Below, one piece after another: positions 42,238 to 53,592 of a stretch of DNA of 64,000 nt. The DNA comes from Macrostomum hystrix. Taxonomy: Eukaryota; Platyhelminthes; Macrostomidae. A program made the position numbers and the translations under genes. The stretch is taken from assembly GCA_950097015.1 (NCBI GenBank), contig CATNEN010000007.1:12673001-12737000 (forward strand), in the 5' to 3' direction. How positions within the stretch are numbered: the first letter of the stretch is position 1; the number at the start of each line of letters is the position of its first letter. The notes below the pieces were generated by a model. The model made no database searches. It had not been told where the DNA came from and saw only the letters and a program-made list of their open reading frames with translations.

Positions 42238-45200
42238 ATGATGTCGGGCATCTTCAGCGACGGCCAGCAGCTGGACTGGCGGCTCTCGCACTGCCCATCG
42301 CTCGCCTTCCTGGCGCTGCTGTTGCTGTGGATTCTCGCCATCCTGGCCGTGCTGCTGCTGCTGCGGGAGCCTGCCAAGTGTGAGCTGCCGGCACTGCTGC
42401 GTCTCCCTTATTGAATAACTGAGGCTTGCCCTGTAACAGGCTTTGGCAATTCCTTGCAGACATCTTGTTTGTGCGCCTCGGTGTCTTCGTGCTGCCCGCC
42501 GTACTGCTGCTGGCCGGCTACTTCATCCGGTGGCGCTCCTTCAACTTCCATAAGGAGGAGGTGAGGTGGCTGTCTGGCTGGAGTGATCTGCCTGTCCTAC
42601 AGTGGGGTGGCTGTCTGGCTGGAGTGATCGGCCTGTCCTACAGTGGGGTGGCTGTCTGGCTGGAGTGATCTGCCTGTCCTACAGTGGGGTGGCTGTCTGG
42701 CTGGAGTGATCGGCCTGTCCTACAGTGGGGTGGCTGTCTGGCTGGAGTGATCGGCCTGTCCTACAGTGGGGTGGCTGTCTGGTTGGAGTGATCGGCCTGT
42801 CCTACAGTGGGGTGGCTGTCTGGTTGGAGTGATCGGCCTGTACTACAGTGGGGTGGCTGTCTGGTTGGAGTGATCGGCCTGTACTACAGTGGGGTGGCTG
42901 TCTGGCTGGAGTGATCTGCCTCCATAAGGATATGGAGGGCCTGTTTGGGAGGGCCAGTCAGAGTAGGCAGGGCCGGATTGTGAGGCTGCGAAGCTGAGAT
43001 GATGGCCTCATCAAGCGGAGCAGGCAATGGAGCTGCTGTGCCAGGCCTGCCGCGCCTAAAATTCACTTTAGGCTTCCCATTCCCTGAGCAGCTCGGGGGC
43101 GCCGGAGCTGGCTGTGTGGCCGGCTCAGCGGCTGGGGAAATTTGGCAGTGCGGGAAGTCAACGCGGGCCAAGTTAGAGTAATTGATCCACCATCAAGTTT
43201 TCCTCGGCACAGTCGCCGCGCTTCGCCCGCCTCAATCATTGAGAATCATTGAGAATCATTGAGAAGACGGGGCCGGGGGAGAAAGTGGCCGGGAAAGGCT
43301 CGCGCTGGGCAAGTCAAAGCCGAGCATTTCATCTGCAGCACTAGTGAGGCTTCTCTATCAAGAGAGGCATCAGGAGAGGCACGGCCTCTAAACCTCCCAT
43401 TTCTCGTTTGAATCCCCCGGCCGCACATCCGATGGGCTTGAAGGGAGGCCAGGAAGGACTTGGGCGGGACGCGGATTGCAGTGGCCGGCCTCTGAAACCC
43501 GCAGCTATCCAGACGGATCTTCATGAACACGGTGCGGGCCAATGCCCTGCTCTATGCCAGCCGGCGGCCCTTCATTGTGTCTACCTTCCACTTCAAGAAG
43601 GACGACAGCTACCAGGTCAGGCCTCGCTTCCGTCCAATCATGCTCAGAATCGCTGCTGTGAGGTCACGGATCTCAACTTGCCTTTCCATTTCACCCCTTC
43701 GCTGCAGGTTTTTCTGATGTATTACAACCCGGAGGAGTGCGTGGTGAGTGGTGGGACTGGCTGTGACATTCGCGGGCTTTGTTACTGCCTGATTAAAAGT
43801 GCACTGGATTGCAAATCTACCCCCTTGCAGCTTCGGGTGTTTGAGTAGACTGGATTGCTAATCTACCCCATTGCAGCTTCGGGTGTTTGAATAGACTGGA
43901 TTGCAAATCTACCCCCTTGCAGCTTCGGGTGTTTGAGTAGACTGGATTGCTAATCTAGCCCCTTGCAGCTTCGGGTGTTTGAGTAGACTGGATTGCTAAT
44001 CTAGCCTATTGTTGCTTCGGGTGTTTGAGTAGACTGGATTGCTAATCTAGCCCCTTGCAGCTTCGGGTGTTTGAGTAGACTGGATTGCTAATCTAGTCCC
44101 TTGCCGCTTCGGGTGTTTGAGTAGACTGGATTGCTAATCTAGCCTATTGCAGCTTCGGGTGTTTGAGTAGACTGGATTGCTAATCTAGTCCCTTGCAGCT
44201 TCGGGTGTTTGAGTAGACTGGATTGCTAATCTAGCCTATTGCAGCTTCGGGTGTTTGAGTAGACTGGATTGCTAATCTACCCCTTTGCAGCTTCGGGTGT
44301 TTGAGTAGACTGGATTGCTAATCTAGCCCCTTGCAGCTTCGGGTGTTTGAGTAGACTGGATTGCTAATCTAGCCTATTGTTGCTTCGGGTGTTTGAGTAG
44401 ACTGGATTGCTAATCTAGCCCCTTGCAGCTTCGGGTGTTTGAGTAGACTGGATTGCTAATCTAGTCCCTTGCCGCTTCGGGTGTTTGAGTAGACTGGATT
44501 GCTAATCTAGCCTATTGCAGCTTCGGGTGTTTGAGTAGACTGGATTGCTAATCTACCCCCTTGCAGCTTCGGGTGTTTGAGTAGACTGGATTGCTAATCT
44601 AGTCCCTTGCAGCTTCGGGTGTTTGAGTAGACTGGATTGCTAATCTAGCCTATTGCAGCTTCGGGTGTTTGAGTAGACTGGATTGCTAATCTACCCCCTT
44701 GCAGCTTCGGGTGTTTGAGTAGACTGGATTGCTAATCTAGCCCCTTGCAGCTTCGGGTGTTTGAGTAGACTGGATTGCTAATCTAGCCTATTGTTGCTTC
44801 GGGTGTTTGAGTAGACTGGATTGCTAATCTAGCCCCTTGCAGCTTCGGGTGTTTGAGTAGACTGGATTGCTAATCTAGTCCCTTGCCGCTTCGGGTGTTT
44901 GAGTAGACTGGATTGCTAATCTAGCCTATTGCAGCTTCGGGTGTTTGAGTAGACTGGATTGCTAATCTAGTCCCTTGCAGCTTCGGGTGTTTGAGTAGAC
45001 TGGATTGCTAATCTAGCCTATTGCAGCTTCGGGTGTTTGAGTAGACTGGATTGCTAATCTACCCCTTTGCAGCTTCGGGTGTTTGAGTAGACTGGATTGC
45101 TAATCTAGCCCCTTGCAGCTTCGGGTGTTTGAGTAGACTGGATTGCTAATCTAGCCTATTGTTGCTTCGGGTGTTTGAGTAGACTGGATTGCTAATCTAG

Positions 45201-46488
45201 CCCCTTGCAGCTTCGGGTGTTTGAGTAGACTGGATTGCTAATCTAGTCCCTTGCCGCTTCGGGTGTTTGAGTAGACTGGATTGCTAATCTAGCCTATTGC
45301 AGCTTCGGGTGTTTGAGTAGACTGGATTGCTAATCTACCCCCTTGCAGCTTCGGGTGTTTGAGTAGACTGGATTGCTAATCTAGTCCCTTGCAGCTTCGG
45401 GTGTTTGAGTAGACTGGATTGCTAATCTAGCCTATTGCAGCTTCGGGTGTTTGAGTAGACTGGATTGCTAATCTACCCCCTTGCAGCTTCGGGTGTTTGA
45501 GTAGACTGGATTGCTAATCTAGCCCCTTGCAGCTTCGGGTGTTTGAGTAGACTGGATTGCTAATCTAGTCCCTTGCAGCTTCGGGTGTTTGAGTAGACTG
45601 GATTGCTAATCTAGCCTATTGCAGCTTCGGGTGTTTGAGTAGACTGGATTGCTAATCTAGTCCCTTGCAGCTTCGGGTGTTTGAGTAGACTGGATTGCTA
45701 ATCTAGCCTATTGCAGCTTCGGGTGTTTGAGTAGACTGGATTGCTAATCTACCCCTTTGCAGCTTCGGGTGTTTGAGTAGACTGGATTGCTAATCTAGCC
45801 CCTTGCAGCTTCGGGTGTTTGAGTAGACTGGATTGCTAATCTAGCCTATTGTTGCTTCGGGTGTTTGAGTAGACTGGATTGCTAATCTAGCCCCTTGCAG
45901 CTTCGGGTGTTTGAGTAGACTGGATTGCTAATCTAGTCCCTTGCCGCTTCGGGTGTTTGAGTAGACTGGATTGCTAATCTAGCCCTTTGCAGCTTCGGGT
46001 GTTTGAGTAGACTGGATTGCTAATCTAGTCCCTTGCCGCTTCGGGTGTTTGAGTAGACTGGATTGCTAATCTAGTCCCTTGCAGCTTCGGGTGTTTGAGT
46101 AGACTGGATTGCTAATCTAGCCTATTGCAGCTTCGGGTGTTTGAGTAGACTGGATTGCTAATCTACCCCCTTGCAGCTTCGGGTGTTTGAGTAGACTGGA
46201 TTGCTAATCTAGCCCCTTGCAGCTTCGGGTGTTTGAGTAGACTGGATTGCTAATCTAGTCCCTTGCAGCTTCGGGTGTTTGAGTAGACTGGATTGCTAAT
46301 CTAGCCTATTGCAGCTTCGGGTGTTTGAGTAGACTGGATTGCTAATCTAGCCCCTGCAACAGAGGAAGCGCGCTCTCGCACTCCAGGAGTACATTCGGCA
46401 GATTCTGCTGCGAGTGCGGACTGTCGAGTACAGGAAGCTGGCGAGCCTGCTGGCGGTGTACACCCTGGACGCCGACTACCTGCGAGGA
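42238..46488 (+). CDS. Unrecognised two-helix membrane protein (five exons; 3' end unresolved)
   Basis: Exons 42238-42379, 42460-42560, 43505-43615, 43708-43743 (36 bases) and 46363-46488 join in frame with consensus splice sites to 172 codons. Two hydrophobic segments occur: FLALLLLWILAILAVLLLL (about 25-43) and FVRLGVFVLPAVLLLAGYF (about 52-70). A soluble part follows with RRIFMNTVRANALLYASRRP, FHFKKDDSYQVFLMYYNPEE and a helical QEYIRQILLRVRTVEYRKL. The frame upstream of the ATG at 42238 is open back to 42184, so an earlier start or exon is possible. The last exon ends GGA/GTGAGT in phase 0, and the downstream ORF at 46958 could be spliced in the same phase. I do not recognise the family. 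Introns 2 and 4 are largely minisatellite. Confidence 0.6.
42561..42915. repeat. Minisatellite, about 41-bp unit (core GGTGGCTGTCTGGCTGGAGT), starting at a splice donor
   Basis: About nine copies of GGTGGCTGTCTGGCTGGAGT followed by GATCGGCCTGTCCTACAGTG. The first copy begins at the exon 2 donor itself (GAG/GTGAGGTGGCTGTC), so the unit derives from the first bases of the intron. Later copies carry GGTTGGAGT and TGTACTACAG. Confidence 0.95.
42916..43504. other. Rest of intron 2 of the membrane protein gene
   Basis: GC-rich intronic sequence with a triplicated TCATTGAGAA (about 43236-43265). Overlapping ORFs have no family features. The last bases supply the acceptor CCCGCAG before 43505. Confidence 0.4.
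43803..46358. repeat. Large minisatellite, 46-bp unit carrying a splice-acceptor-like segment
   Basis: About 55 copies of CTTCGGGTGTTTGAGTAGAC followed by TGGATTGCTAATCTAG and a variable CCCCTTGCAG, TCCCTTGCCG, CCTATTGTTG or CCTATTGCAG. Each unit contains CTAAT (branch-site-like), a pyrimidine stretch and usually TTGCAG. The order of variants recurs in blocks of eight to nine units, for example around 44324, 44738 and 45106. The array occupies almost all of intron 4 and ends in the CTAATCTAGCCCCTGCAACAG that serves as acceptor for the exon at 46363. Confidence 0.97.
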
Positions 46489-46957
46489 GTGAGTGCTGGC
46501 GCATTCTTGAGTACGAGCTACAGCTTGAGTACACTGAGCTCCAGACTCTGCGATGTTGAATTCGATCTTTTTTTTAGATCCATTCATTTAGCCTCACCCC
46601 GATCCATTCACTGGGGAAATCGAGCGGGTGGAGATTCTCCCAGTGGCAAGCCCTTGGCACAGCGTGGGTTGAGAGCAGCGAGGCACCCAAGTAGAGAATG
46701 AAGGAACGCGGGAGAGTGCGATGGAAGCTGGGATCAAGATAGATTGTTCCCACTGAAGCCTATTCTTCACTGAGTGCCGCGAAACTTCGATACCCGGGTG
46801 GCCAGCTAGCCAGAAAGTCTTGAGCCGCCCGCCATCCGTCATCGGGCAGCTCCTTACAGCTGTCCTTCTGTACTTTCTTCTAAAAGGTATTTCCCTGCAC
46901 TAGAACCATAGCCGAAGTCCACCTTTGTCAGGATTTAAATTGGTGCACAAATAGGCA
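46489..46957. other. Stretch between the membrane protein exon and the next ORF
   Basis: Either intron or intergenic. Candidate acceptors are CTTTGTCAG near 46931 and CACAAATAG immediately before GCAATG at 46955. Confidence 0.35.
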
Positions 46958-47404
46958 ATGTCTACTCTCGCAACCCCCGAAACGCTGGCTCGGCAGCACC
47001 GGCTTGAAGAGCGGATCGCCGTGATGATGTGCGGCGCCTACGGCCTGGAGCTGGCCACCAAGAAGCTTCCGGCGCCTATCGAGCAGCGGCACACGCGCAA
47101 GCGGCAGTGCCTGTGCCAGTTCGTGGAGGAGTTCCTAGCCGCCTACCTGCCCATGCTGCAGCACTCCGAGTCCTTCACTGTGCAGCACATCCGCACTGTG
47201 TTTCTGCGCTACCTGAACTGCACGATCTTCCCCGACCAGGTGGTGGTGGAGACCCTCGGCTTGGTGTGTCCTAGCGACCTGGAGGCCGAGGATCTCACGC
47301 GTGAGGGGAAGCGCCGGCGGCTGGAAGTCAACTCGAAGGAAGACAAGATTGACGACCCCAGCGTGGCGGCACCGATGTCGCAGGATCAGGAAGAGGCCGT
47401 GTGA
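46958..47404 (+). CDS. Unrecognised 148-residue protein
   Basis: A GC-rich frame starts MSTLATPETLARQHRLEERI and ends QDQEEAV. Codon choice is regular, as in the neighbouring real genes. The middle has RKRQCLCQFVEEFLAAYLPM and FTVQHIRTVFLRYLNCTIFP, predicted helical. The end is charged and low-complexity, with a possible nuclear signal GKRRRLEV. An AATAAA at about 47597 gives a 190-base 3' UTR. No family is recognised. It may be an independent gene or the last exon of the membrane protein gene upstream; the phases are compatible (AAATAG acceptor then GCA ATG). Confidence 0.6.
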   Translation: MSTLATPETLARQHRLEERIAVMMCGAYGLELATKKLPAPIEQRHTRKRQCLCQFVEEFLAAYLPMLQHSESFTVQHIRTVFLRYLNCTIFPDQVVVETLGLVCPSDLEAEDLTREGKRRRLEVNSKEDKIDDPSVAAPMSQDQEEAV

Positions 47405-47596
47405 GAATAGGCGGGGCCGATGCAACGAGTTTTTTTGGAAATGCAAAATTTGCCAGCTAGGCTGCGTGAATCTGGATTATGTTTTGAGAGGAAGGCACAA
47501 ATGAAGGCTTAAGCTCAGACAAACCCGAAGTACATGTACTTTTTCGCCTCGCTTTCTCATTGTATATCTCGTTTTTGTGGTTTTCTAACGTTGGCA

Positions 47597-47602
47597 AATA
47601 AA
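47597..47602 (+). terminator. Poly(A) signal after the 148-residue ORF
   Basis: AATAAA within GGCAAATAAAACTC, 193 bases past the stop codon. Confidence 0.5.
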
Positions 47603-48116
47603 ACTCTTGATCGCTTGCACATTCATCGCACCGCGAATACGCATTTCTCGATGACGGTAAAATCTAATCAACTTTCATCTCAAAACGAACAGAACTTTGT
47701 TCGATCGAAGCAATATTGCACAAAGCCTACACAAAGCAGTGTTTGAGAACAGTTAGTGGCCTTCGTTCTTATAAATCAAACGTACTGTAGGTATCTACAT
47801 ACACGTGATTTCTCTCTGCCTGAAGCTGCCATAAAAGCAACAACTACATGTTGCATTTTAAACTCTTGCTGACGGGAAAACTTTACCTTGAATGTTTTTG
47901 CGAAAATTGTCCTAGTATACTATGATTTCATTTAAAATTAGGGGAAGTAAAATCCGACTGCAAGTCTCTAGCTTGAGAAAAATAATCATTATAGTATGAC
48001 TCTTGTAGCTAGGTCCAAAAATATAACTCATATAAGTTGTGAATAAATGTATTTAGATCAAGAAAATATTGTTCTAGTCGTAATTAGGGTTACTGCTGCA
48101 TATAGAGGAGCATGTA
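47603..48116. other. AT-rich gene-free stretch
   Basis: No ORF with protein features, no array and no RNA gene seen. It ends at the TA that precedes a mariner-type terminus. Confidence 0.35.
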
Positions 48117-49480
48117 CGAGGGGTGTCCCAAAAGTTCCCAGAATTTCTATTACAGTTCTTCAATGCAGCTATGAAATTTTAAATCCATGGTGTCAAATTA
48201 AAGGGAAATTTGTCACATTGAGGCTGTAGTTGAAATCATGTTGATATCATTTTTCGTTCATGCGCTGCAACGAAAAGTGTCTGAACAAGTCAGTTCTAGT
48301 GTTACACATCCTCAAATGTCTAGTGTTCATCTTTTTCATCATCAACTTTCTTGGAAAAAAATCACTTGAATTCGTGCTACTAATGTGCAAGAAACACGTG
48401 GCAATGTCTATGGCAAAAACCAGTAAATTTGCTTATCAGGGTCAATGGTTCCTGCGCAAATCACTTTACTAATTGCTCGCTGTTGGCTGGAGATTTCTTT
48501 CAAAGATGAGTTCTCTTCAGAGCCTTGAGAGTCAACGGGCGCGAGTTTTTGCCCTGTGGTCGGCAGGATGGAGTGGAGACAAAACAGCGGAGCATCTTTT
48601 CTCTATCAGGGGATGACCAGCCACGCTCTGGCCGCCCCTGCACGTCGGGTGGCAAGACATCCTGTCAACGGGTCCACTCCATACAAGACTCCCTGCATGT
48701 CACCACTGATCTGAATCTCTCAAAGATCTCAGCCCGTTGGGTCCCCCACCTTCTCACATCGGAGCTCAAGGCACAACGAATGAGCGTCGCCAACTCAAAC
48801 ATCGAGCTCATTCAGAGGCAAGGTGGGTGGGATGACTTAGGCTAGCTGATCACCTCCGGGGATGAGACATGGATCCCATTCTTTGATCCTGAGACAAATG
48901 AAGAAAGTCGCATCTGGGCAAAGAAGGGGTCAGCTGCCCCTGTGAAGGCTCGGTGAGACCAGCATTCGAGGAGGGTCATGTTGACCCTCTTCTTTGACCA
49001 CTCTGGTCCACTGACCATCGATTTTCTGGAAGAAGGGACAACGATTACTGCGGACCGCAACATCGCTAGCCTGACCAGACTAATTGGGATGATGTGCGAA
49101 ACAAGGGGCGTCAATCTGGTGAGAAGCCGCGTGCTTCCTGCACCACGACAACGCTCAGCTGGAAAGACAATGGAGAAGATTGACCAGCTGAATTTTGAGC
49201 TGCTGCCTCATCCGCCTTACTCGCCCGATTTAGCACCTGCGGATTCGCCATCTTTCCTCAAACGAAGAGGCTTCTTCTTCGGGGTCGGGTGTTTCAGAAT
49301 AGCAGAGAGCTCTAAGCACTGACTCGTCACATCTTCTTGCACGAAATGCCTCGTTCTTTGTCTTCTGAGGCCATAAACGGCATGCGTTTAAGGTGGCAGA
49401 AGTGTGTCCTGTTGAATCAGGACTCGCCCCCATTCTCTTCTCTTCTTGGGGAGAAGCCCCAAGGCTGGACTCGTCGATTA
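48117..49480 (+). pseudogene. Degenerate mariner-family transposon and transposase
   Basis: A TA followed by CGAGGGGTGTCCCAAAAGTT marks the left end. Translation in shifting frames from about 48506 gives RARVFALWSAGWSGDKTAEH, then DDQPRSGRPC and SKISARWVPHLLTSELKAQR. The first catalytic-aspartate region is SGDETWIPFFDPETN; HDNAQL then appears in another frame, followed by PYSPDLAPAD. Several stops and frameshifts interrupt it, so it is dead. It belongs to a different mariner lineage from the 11 kb copy. No right terminus was found. Confidence 0.8.
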
Positions 49481-50262
49481 GATTTTAAATGTGACTGGCG
49501 AATGCCACGAAAATGACAAACCTGTTGATGCATTGTTCAGAGTTTCATTATTCGATGTTTAATGATTATCGATTGAAGACATTGAGGATGTGTAACACTA
49601 GGGCTGACTTGTACTGACACTCTTCGTTGCCGCGTCTGCCTGCGAATGTCAAGCTGGCTCCCAAAAATACACTACGGAGATACGAAACACACTTTAACAT
49701 TGAATAACCCGCAGACGCTTTCATGAATCAGTCTGAAATTTTACACATCCAATCAACTCGATTGCATCAGAGGTTTTGTAAATTTTCATTGCGATTGATG
49801 CAGTAGAAGTTACTTTTTGAAAGTACAAGAATATACACTGCGGAGATAGGAACAAACTTCAAAGCTGTGTAATTCTTTTATGCATTGACAAAAATAAATT
49901 ATATTTATTTTGGAACGTTATCTTAGTTGCATCAGAAGATCTTGTAAGTTTCGCTGTAATTGAATGGTTATTTTTTAAGTTACAATACTCTTGTTTGAAT
50001 GTAAATGTGAATGTGAATGTCAATCGGGAAATTAATACGTTATTTTTCCTTTCTAAGATTTTAAATAATTTTAAATATTGCATTTTATGTAATTAACTTG
50101 CTATCACTTCTGTTATTTCCTCAAAGAAGAAAAGTAATGGACATAAATAACAAGACAAAGTTAATAGTAGACTTGTCAGATTTTATAAATATTGCTAATT
50201 GTAGCACTTATTATTCTTGGACAAGAAATAGCAGTAGTGAACTAGGCCTAGTGACTAGTGAC
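49481..50262. other. AT-rich gene-free stretch
   Basis: AT-rich, with a short GTAAATGTGAATGTGAATGTC repeat near 50000. The ORFs are short and have no family features. Confidence 0.35.
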
Positions 50263-50745
50263 TATTCCGTGGGAATAATTTCCTGCTTATCCGCACGTCA
50301 CACTGTAGAGATAGCTGTCCTATCTTCAGCTATACACTTAGAAGGCTTGAGCTATAAGATTAGAAAAATACATACTTCAGTTGTATTCTTTTAAATGTAT
50401 AAATAATCGAAATATATATTTTATAAGCCACCGTATTGGGTAACTACTTGTGAAAAAAGCAGAAAACTTTAATTTGTTTACTTGCTTTTAAAAACTGGAA
50501 GAAAAAATGAAAATTGCAGTCATGATAAAAAGATAGATGATAGGACAGCTATCTCATCAGTGTGCCGTGCGGATAAGCAGGAAATTATTCCCACGGAATA
50601 TGTTGAAGATAAGACAGCTATCTCTACAGTGTGCCGTGCGGATAAGCAGGAAATTATTCCCACGGAATAGGTTGAAGATAGGACAGCTATCTCGTCAGTG
50701 TGCCGTGCGGATAAGCAGGAAATTATTCCCACGGTACCATAGGAA
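50263..50745. repeat. Foldback repeat: one inverted copy facing three tandem 69-bp copies
   Basis: ATTCCGTGGGAATAATTTCC followed by TGCTTATCCGCACG at 50265-50330 is the reverse complement of a unit repeated three times at about 50537-50740 (GGACAGCTATCTCATCAGTG, then GTGCGGATAAGCAGG, AAATTATTCCCACGG). The arms are about 210 bases apart. The structure could fold into a hairpin with three alternative partners. It may be a foldback transposon remnant. Just after it, ACGGTACC occurs in inverted pairs. Confidence 0.8.
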
Positions 50746-50782
50746 TAAGACAAAAATTATTTCTACGGTACCGTGGGGATAA

Positions 50783-52189
50783 GCACTGCCATAAGCTAAA
50801 CAATGATCATCAAGCATTAATTAAGCAAAGCAAGTTGGTTGCCTAAGTCAAACTCCTAACTAGTCTCCTAAACTCTTAACCACTAAGTACAAAGCTTCCT
50901 ATACCACTCTGGCATTAAAACAGTGGGCAGTTAAGACATTCAGTGAATTTTTTTCAATTAATTCTGAAGTAACCATTGCTCTTTGGCTGTTAGTTATTAT
51001 TTAAATAAAGATGAATGTTTAGTTTAAGTTTTTTAGCTTTAAATGGAAGTGGAAGTCTGTGCCTCTATAATTTTAGTATTTTTGTATTTCTAGCAACTGA
51101 ATTAGAACAGCATTTGCTTTTGTTTCAGCCATGTGCTAAATCTAGGTTCACAGTCTTGATTTTTACTAGTGATAGAGCCAAATTTTTGCATTCTGATCCA
51201 GAATCTGAATATTTGGACATTATTTTGCCAAATTCTTTGGATTTGGATCCAGATAGATTTTTCCAAACATCCAAATGTGTACTCCAAAAAATTACAAATT
51301 GTCTCTTTAAGCACCCAGAGTCCAGATCATGTTGAGTGCACACCAAAAGTGAAATAGAATTTGATTTGCATACCAAGGTTAAACAGCAATTTTTAATCGC
51401 ACACTAGTGCATGCTAGTGTGGCCTGCAGAAACATGTAGATTAGGACAAAACTGATAATTCTAATTTGTAAAAGACATAAGATATCTTTTAAATGTATAT
51501 TAAAATGTTAGGTAAAAAAGTCTGGAAACATAATTATTTAAAAAATAAAATAAACAATTTTGCTAAGTGGCTACTTATAGTAACTTGTAAAATTTTTTGG
51601 CCAAAATTATATTTGAATTTTTCTTTTTTTGCTGATTGCAAATGTATTTAGGTTAAACAATACATTTCCTTGTGCTGTGCTTTTCCAAGACATTTCTGTA
51701 TAGGCCTTTGTAAATTTAAATGCATTTTTACAGAAAGCATGTACCTTTTATCAAATAAAAGTGTGTCATTTTATAATTCCTATTTTGTACATCAAATTCA
51801 AGTTTTCAAGCAGTAGTGCCCAGGGACAAATAGGCAATTATTGCCAATAGTGGAGCTCTAGCTCCTAAAAAACTATAGAAAGCTCACCCACTGCATCCAC
51901 ATATAGATCCATCATAGATCCAGCACGCCACATTGAATTGTCACTAAGTTCTGTCTAGGTGAGCAACACAAGCAACACAAGCAAGCCCAAAGGACCTTTA
52001 TATATGTTTATAAACATGAATGCATAAACATATGAATTTATAAACATGAACTCTATAGTTAATCTGTTTTGTATATGATTTTATGTAGAATATAAGAATA
52101 TGTTTTTTACATTGCATCTCATTCATATCACATCACATTTTTTATCAGCTAAATTTATACTCAGAACTGAGCACTAAGCACTACTCAGT
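50783..52189. other. AT-rich gene-free stretch
   Basis: Long AT-rich non-coding DNA. ORFs at 51015-51376 overlap on both strands and contain no recognisable domain. No array or transposon end was identified. Confidence 0.35.
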
Positions 52190-53005
52190 ACCTAACATAC
52201 ATGCTCAACTTCAAAATTTCATGCATCCAGTGCAACTTACTTTTTGTCCAGATTTGCAACTTACCTATATGCCACAGTGGCCATAGTGACTTAGTTCCTC
52301 CTGATTGCGACTTAGTTCCTCCTGATTGCGACTTAGTTCCTCCCGATTGCGACTTAGTTTCTCCTGATTGTGACTTAGTTCCTCCTGATTGTGACTTAGT
52401 TCCTCCCGATTGCGACTTAGTTTCTCCTGATTGCGACTTAGTTCCTCCTGATTGCGACTTAGTTCCTCCTGATTGTGACTTAGTTCCTCCTGATTGTGAC
52501 TTAGTTCCTCCCGATTGCGACTTAGTTTCTCCTGATTGCAACTTAGTTCCTCCTGATTGCGACTTAGTTCCTCCTGATTGCGACTTAGTTTCTCCTGATT
52601 GTGACTTAGTTCCTCCTGATTGTGACTTAGTTCCTCCCGATTGCGACTTAGTTTCTCCTGATTGCGACTTAGTTCCTCCTGATTGCGACTTAGTTCCTCC
52701 TGATTGCGACTTAGTTCCTCCTGATTGCGACTTAGTTCCCTCAATTGCAACTTAGTTCTTCCCGATTGCAATGTAATTTTCAATTTGTATATGACTTTTC
52801 TTGTCATTTTCTCTTTGCTTCTCTCTCCTCTTCCCCCCTCTCTCTTTTCTCCCTCCTTTCTTTTCTCTTTCTCTTCCTCTTCTTTCTTTCTTCCCCCAAT
52901 TTTAGTTTTTTGTGTTTTCGATTTTGTGACTTACCTTGGCAGGCGGCCATTTCACCTGTCTGGTTCAGGTGGGTCAAACGGGTGTTGGATGTGTATGGTA
53001 CCTAA
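52190..53005 (+). repeat. Dispersed repeat, copy 2, with expanded 21-bp array
   Basis: Same order of parts as at 12200-12575: ACATACATGCTCAACTTC, then GGCCATAGTGACTTAG, then about 22 copies of a 21-bp unit (CTTAGTTCCTCCTGATTGCG, 52290-52760). A T/C-rich tract (52800-52905) follows, and the end has TTTTTTGTG, GTGACTTACCTTGG, CATTTCACC, GGGTGTTGG and GTATGG. Both units contain CGACTTAGTT. The ORFs through the array (PPDCDLV / NQEELSR) are repeat artefacts. Confidence 0.6.
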
Positions 53006-53592
53006 GCTCTGAAGGCTTGCTCTCCTTGATTATATTTGCCACAAAAAGTGGTATATTCTATATCCTGGAAAGCCCCAATTAAATTGTTCACAATATCTTT
53101 TAACTGACATAAATATTGTTACCAAATTTTTGGGCTGCTTATGTCTCTTGTTAAAAAAATGAAGTACTACATTTGGACAACACTGTATCTGCCTTGCCTG
53201 TATTCATATTCCATCTGGGCATATAATTTTTTTCACAGTATTTTTATGTGGACTTTTTCCTACAATATATTATATAGTTTTTTGTTGCATCTGAATTCCA
53301 AGCAAGGTGCTACCAATTCGCTTAGCTTTCAGTTACATAAAAATTATTTCATCTAAGATCCTGCAAAATCCAAGTAGAAAAAATATGACTTCGTATATCA
53401 GTGTTTAGAAATACAAGCATATAAAAAGGCAATTAGAACTATAGTTTAACTCATTTCAATATTTAAAGTATTTTTATGTCAGGCAAACTAACAGTAATAA
53501 TAACTTTTTGTGTCATAAAAGCTTTTGAATTTGTAAGAAATGATTCTTTTTAACTTTCCAGGTTTTCTCTGGCACTTTGTGGTAATGTAGAA
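53006..53592. other. ATM 5' flank
   Basis: AT-rich sequence without an ORF of note. TTTTAACTTTCCAG at about 53548-53561 is a good acceptor about 30 bases before the ATM start codon. It may end a 5' UTR intron or receive a spliced leader. Confidence 0.4.

Noticed and set aside
51015-51376. Overlapping ORFs on both strands (about 106 and 83 residues)
   Set aside because: No domain, AT-rich non-coding composition and no splice or poly(A) context.
52201-52807. ORFs of 184 (plus) and 180 (minus) residues
   Set aside because: Both are made of the 21-bp minisatellite inside the dispersed repeat.
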